A DNA stretch of 13,550 nucleotides, from the NCBI GenBank assembly GCA_964485095.1, contig CAZAIB010000151.1:1-13550 (forward strand), in the 5' to 3' direction. The position numbers and the translations under genes were made by a program. Of this stretch, positions 13,314-13,550 are shown piece by piece; position 1 is the first letter of the stretch, and every line of letters starts with the position of its first letter. The notes below the pieces were generated by a model. The model worked only from the letters and a program-made list of their open reading frames with translations. It ran no database searches and was not told the origin of the DNA. Source of the stretch: CAYNWT01 sp964485095 (GTDB lineage: Bacteria > Planctomycetota > Planctomycetia > Planctomycetales > Planctomycetaceae).

Positions 13314-13550
13314 GTGCTACGGACCTTCATCGAATTTTGCCAGTCGGTGCTATGCCGCGACCGCATCCGGGTTCCCCCGAGCGAAGGACGCTTGTTGCGG
13401 CTATCGCCTCCGTGTGTGCTGACGATCGGATCGGAAACGGTTCTGATCGTCAGCCGCACGGTTAGCGAAACCACCGATGGACCGAGCGTTCGCTACGAAT
13501 GCGAAACGGATTACGGCTCCGCAGAACTCATCGTCCACCTAAACGCGATG
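13314..13550 (+). CDS. unrecognised protein, 5' part only (runs off the window)
   Basis: An open frame of 79 codons with no stop, starting at GTG 13314, 11 bases after the PspA-like gene, and continuing past the right edge. AGAGGA (13304-13309) gives a plausible ribosome site, although the 4-base spacer is short. The encoded part is soluble and beta-rich in appearance (RLLRLSPPCVLTIGSETVLIVSRTV, shown here only in part: PPCVLTIGSE), with three cysteines in the first half and one later. I recognise no family or catalytic motif. The close spacing suggests co-transcription with the PspA-like gene. The start could instead be GTG at 13347 or another codon downstream. A 10-bp inverted repeat lies inside it. 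Confidence 0.6.
   Translation, partial: MLRTFIEFCQSVLCRDRIRVPPSEGRLLRLSPPCVLTIGSETVLIVSRTVSETTDGPSVRYECETDYGSAELIVHLNAM
13418..13454 (+). repeat. perfect 10-bp inverted repeat within the last open frame
   Basis: GCTGACGATC (13418-13427) is exactly complementary to GATCGTCAGC (13445-13454), with a 17-nt spacer. It lies inside the partial coding frame. It could be a coding coincidence, an mRNA hairpin or a binding site. Confidence 0.5.

Noticed and set aside
1..13550. CRISPR arrays, insertion sequences, phage or toxin-antitoxin genes
   Set aside because: No regularly spaced repeats, transposase or integrase motifs, target-site duplications or small paired genes were found.

Overview
The window is a gene-dense stretch of bacterial chromosome with every recognisable gene on the + strand. 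The proteins point to a planctomycete (Planctomycetota): an oversized acyl carrier protein, paired hot-dog dehydratases, a lipoprotein/OPX trio with a proline-rich tail and a glycine-rich loop, and a very large polytopic membrane protein beside a PspA-like protein. This assignment is inferred from remembered family resemblance and was not computed. There are no mobile elements, CRISPR arrays, tRNA or rRNA genes, or signs of recent transfer.

Region 1 (1-4060) is a five-gene acyl-chain operon: dehydratase 1 (311-778), FabG ketoreductase (828-1574), an acyl carrier protein with a long insertion (1713-2099), dehydratase 2 (2176-2670) and a FabF-type ketosynthase (2710-3993). A textbook rho-independent terminator at 4019-4058 closes it. 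Together the genes encode condensation, ketoreduction and dehydration on a dedicated carrier. No malonyl transferase (FabD), initiating synthase (FabH) or enoyl reductase (FabI/K/L/V) is present, so these steps come from elsewhere or the product is not a plain saturated fatty acid. Three of the four intergenic gaps contain inverted repeats. The 310-base leader contains a nested inverted repeat.

Region 2 (4061-7864) is an envelope/exopolysaccharide unit. A roughly 400-base leader with several small inverted repeats precedes three consecutive lipoprotein genes: a TPR-like/HEAT-repeat lipoprotein (4469-5701), a cysteine-rich lipoprotein with an internally repeated motif and a Pro-rich tail (5763-6422), and a Wza-type outer-membrane polysaccharide export protein (6535-7809). 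A strong terminator at 7835-7864 follows. No glycosyltransferase, Wzx/Wzy or Wzc-type kinase lies in the window.

Region 3 (7955-8707) is a stand-alone type III pantothenate kinase (coaX). It feeds CoA synthesis and hence, indirectly, the phosphopantetheine arm of the carrier protein in region 1.

Region 4 (8896-13550) holds a 1215-residue polytopic membrane protein with DUF2157-like features, a PspA/IM30 (ESCRT-III superfamily) coiled-coil protein, and the start of an unrecognised gene that runs off the right edge. The short spacing suggests a membrane-maintenance operon, which is inference.

Several starts were placed downstream of the longest possible frame because Shine-Dalgarno sites, signal peptides or family N-termini support the later codon: 1713, 2176, 4469, 5763, 8896 and 12625.
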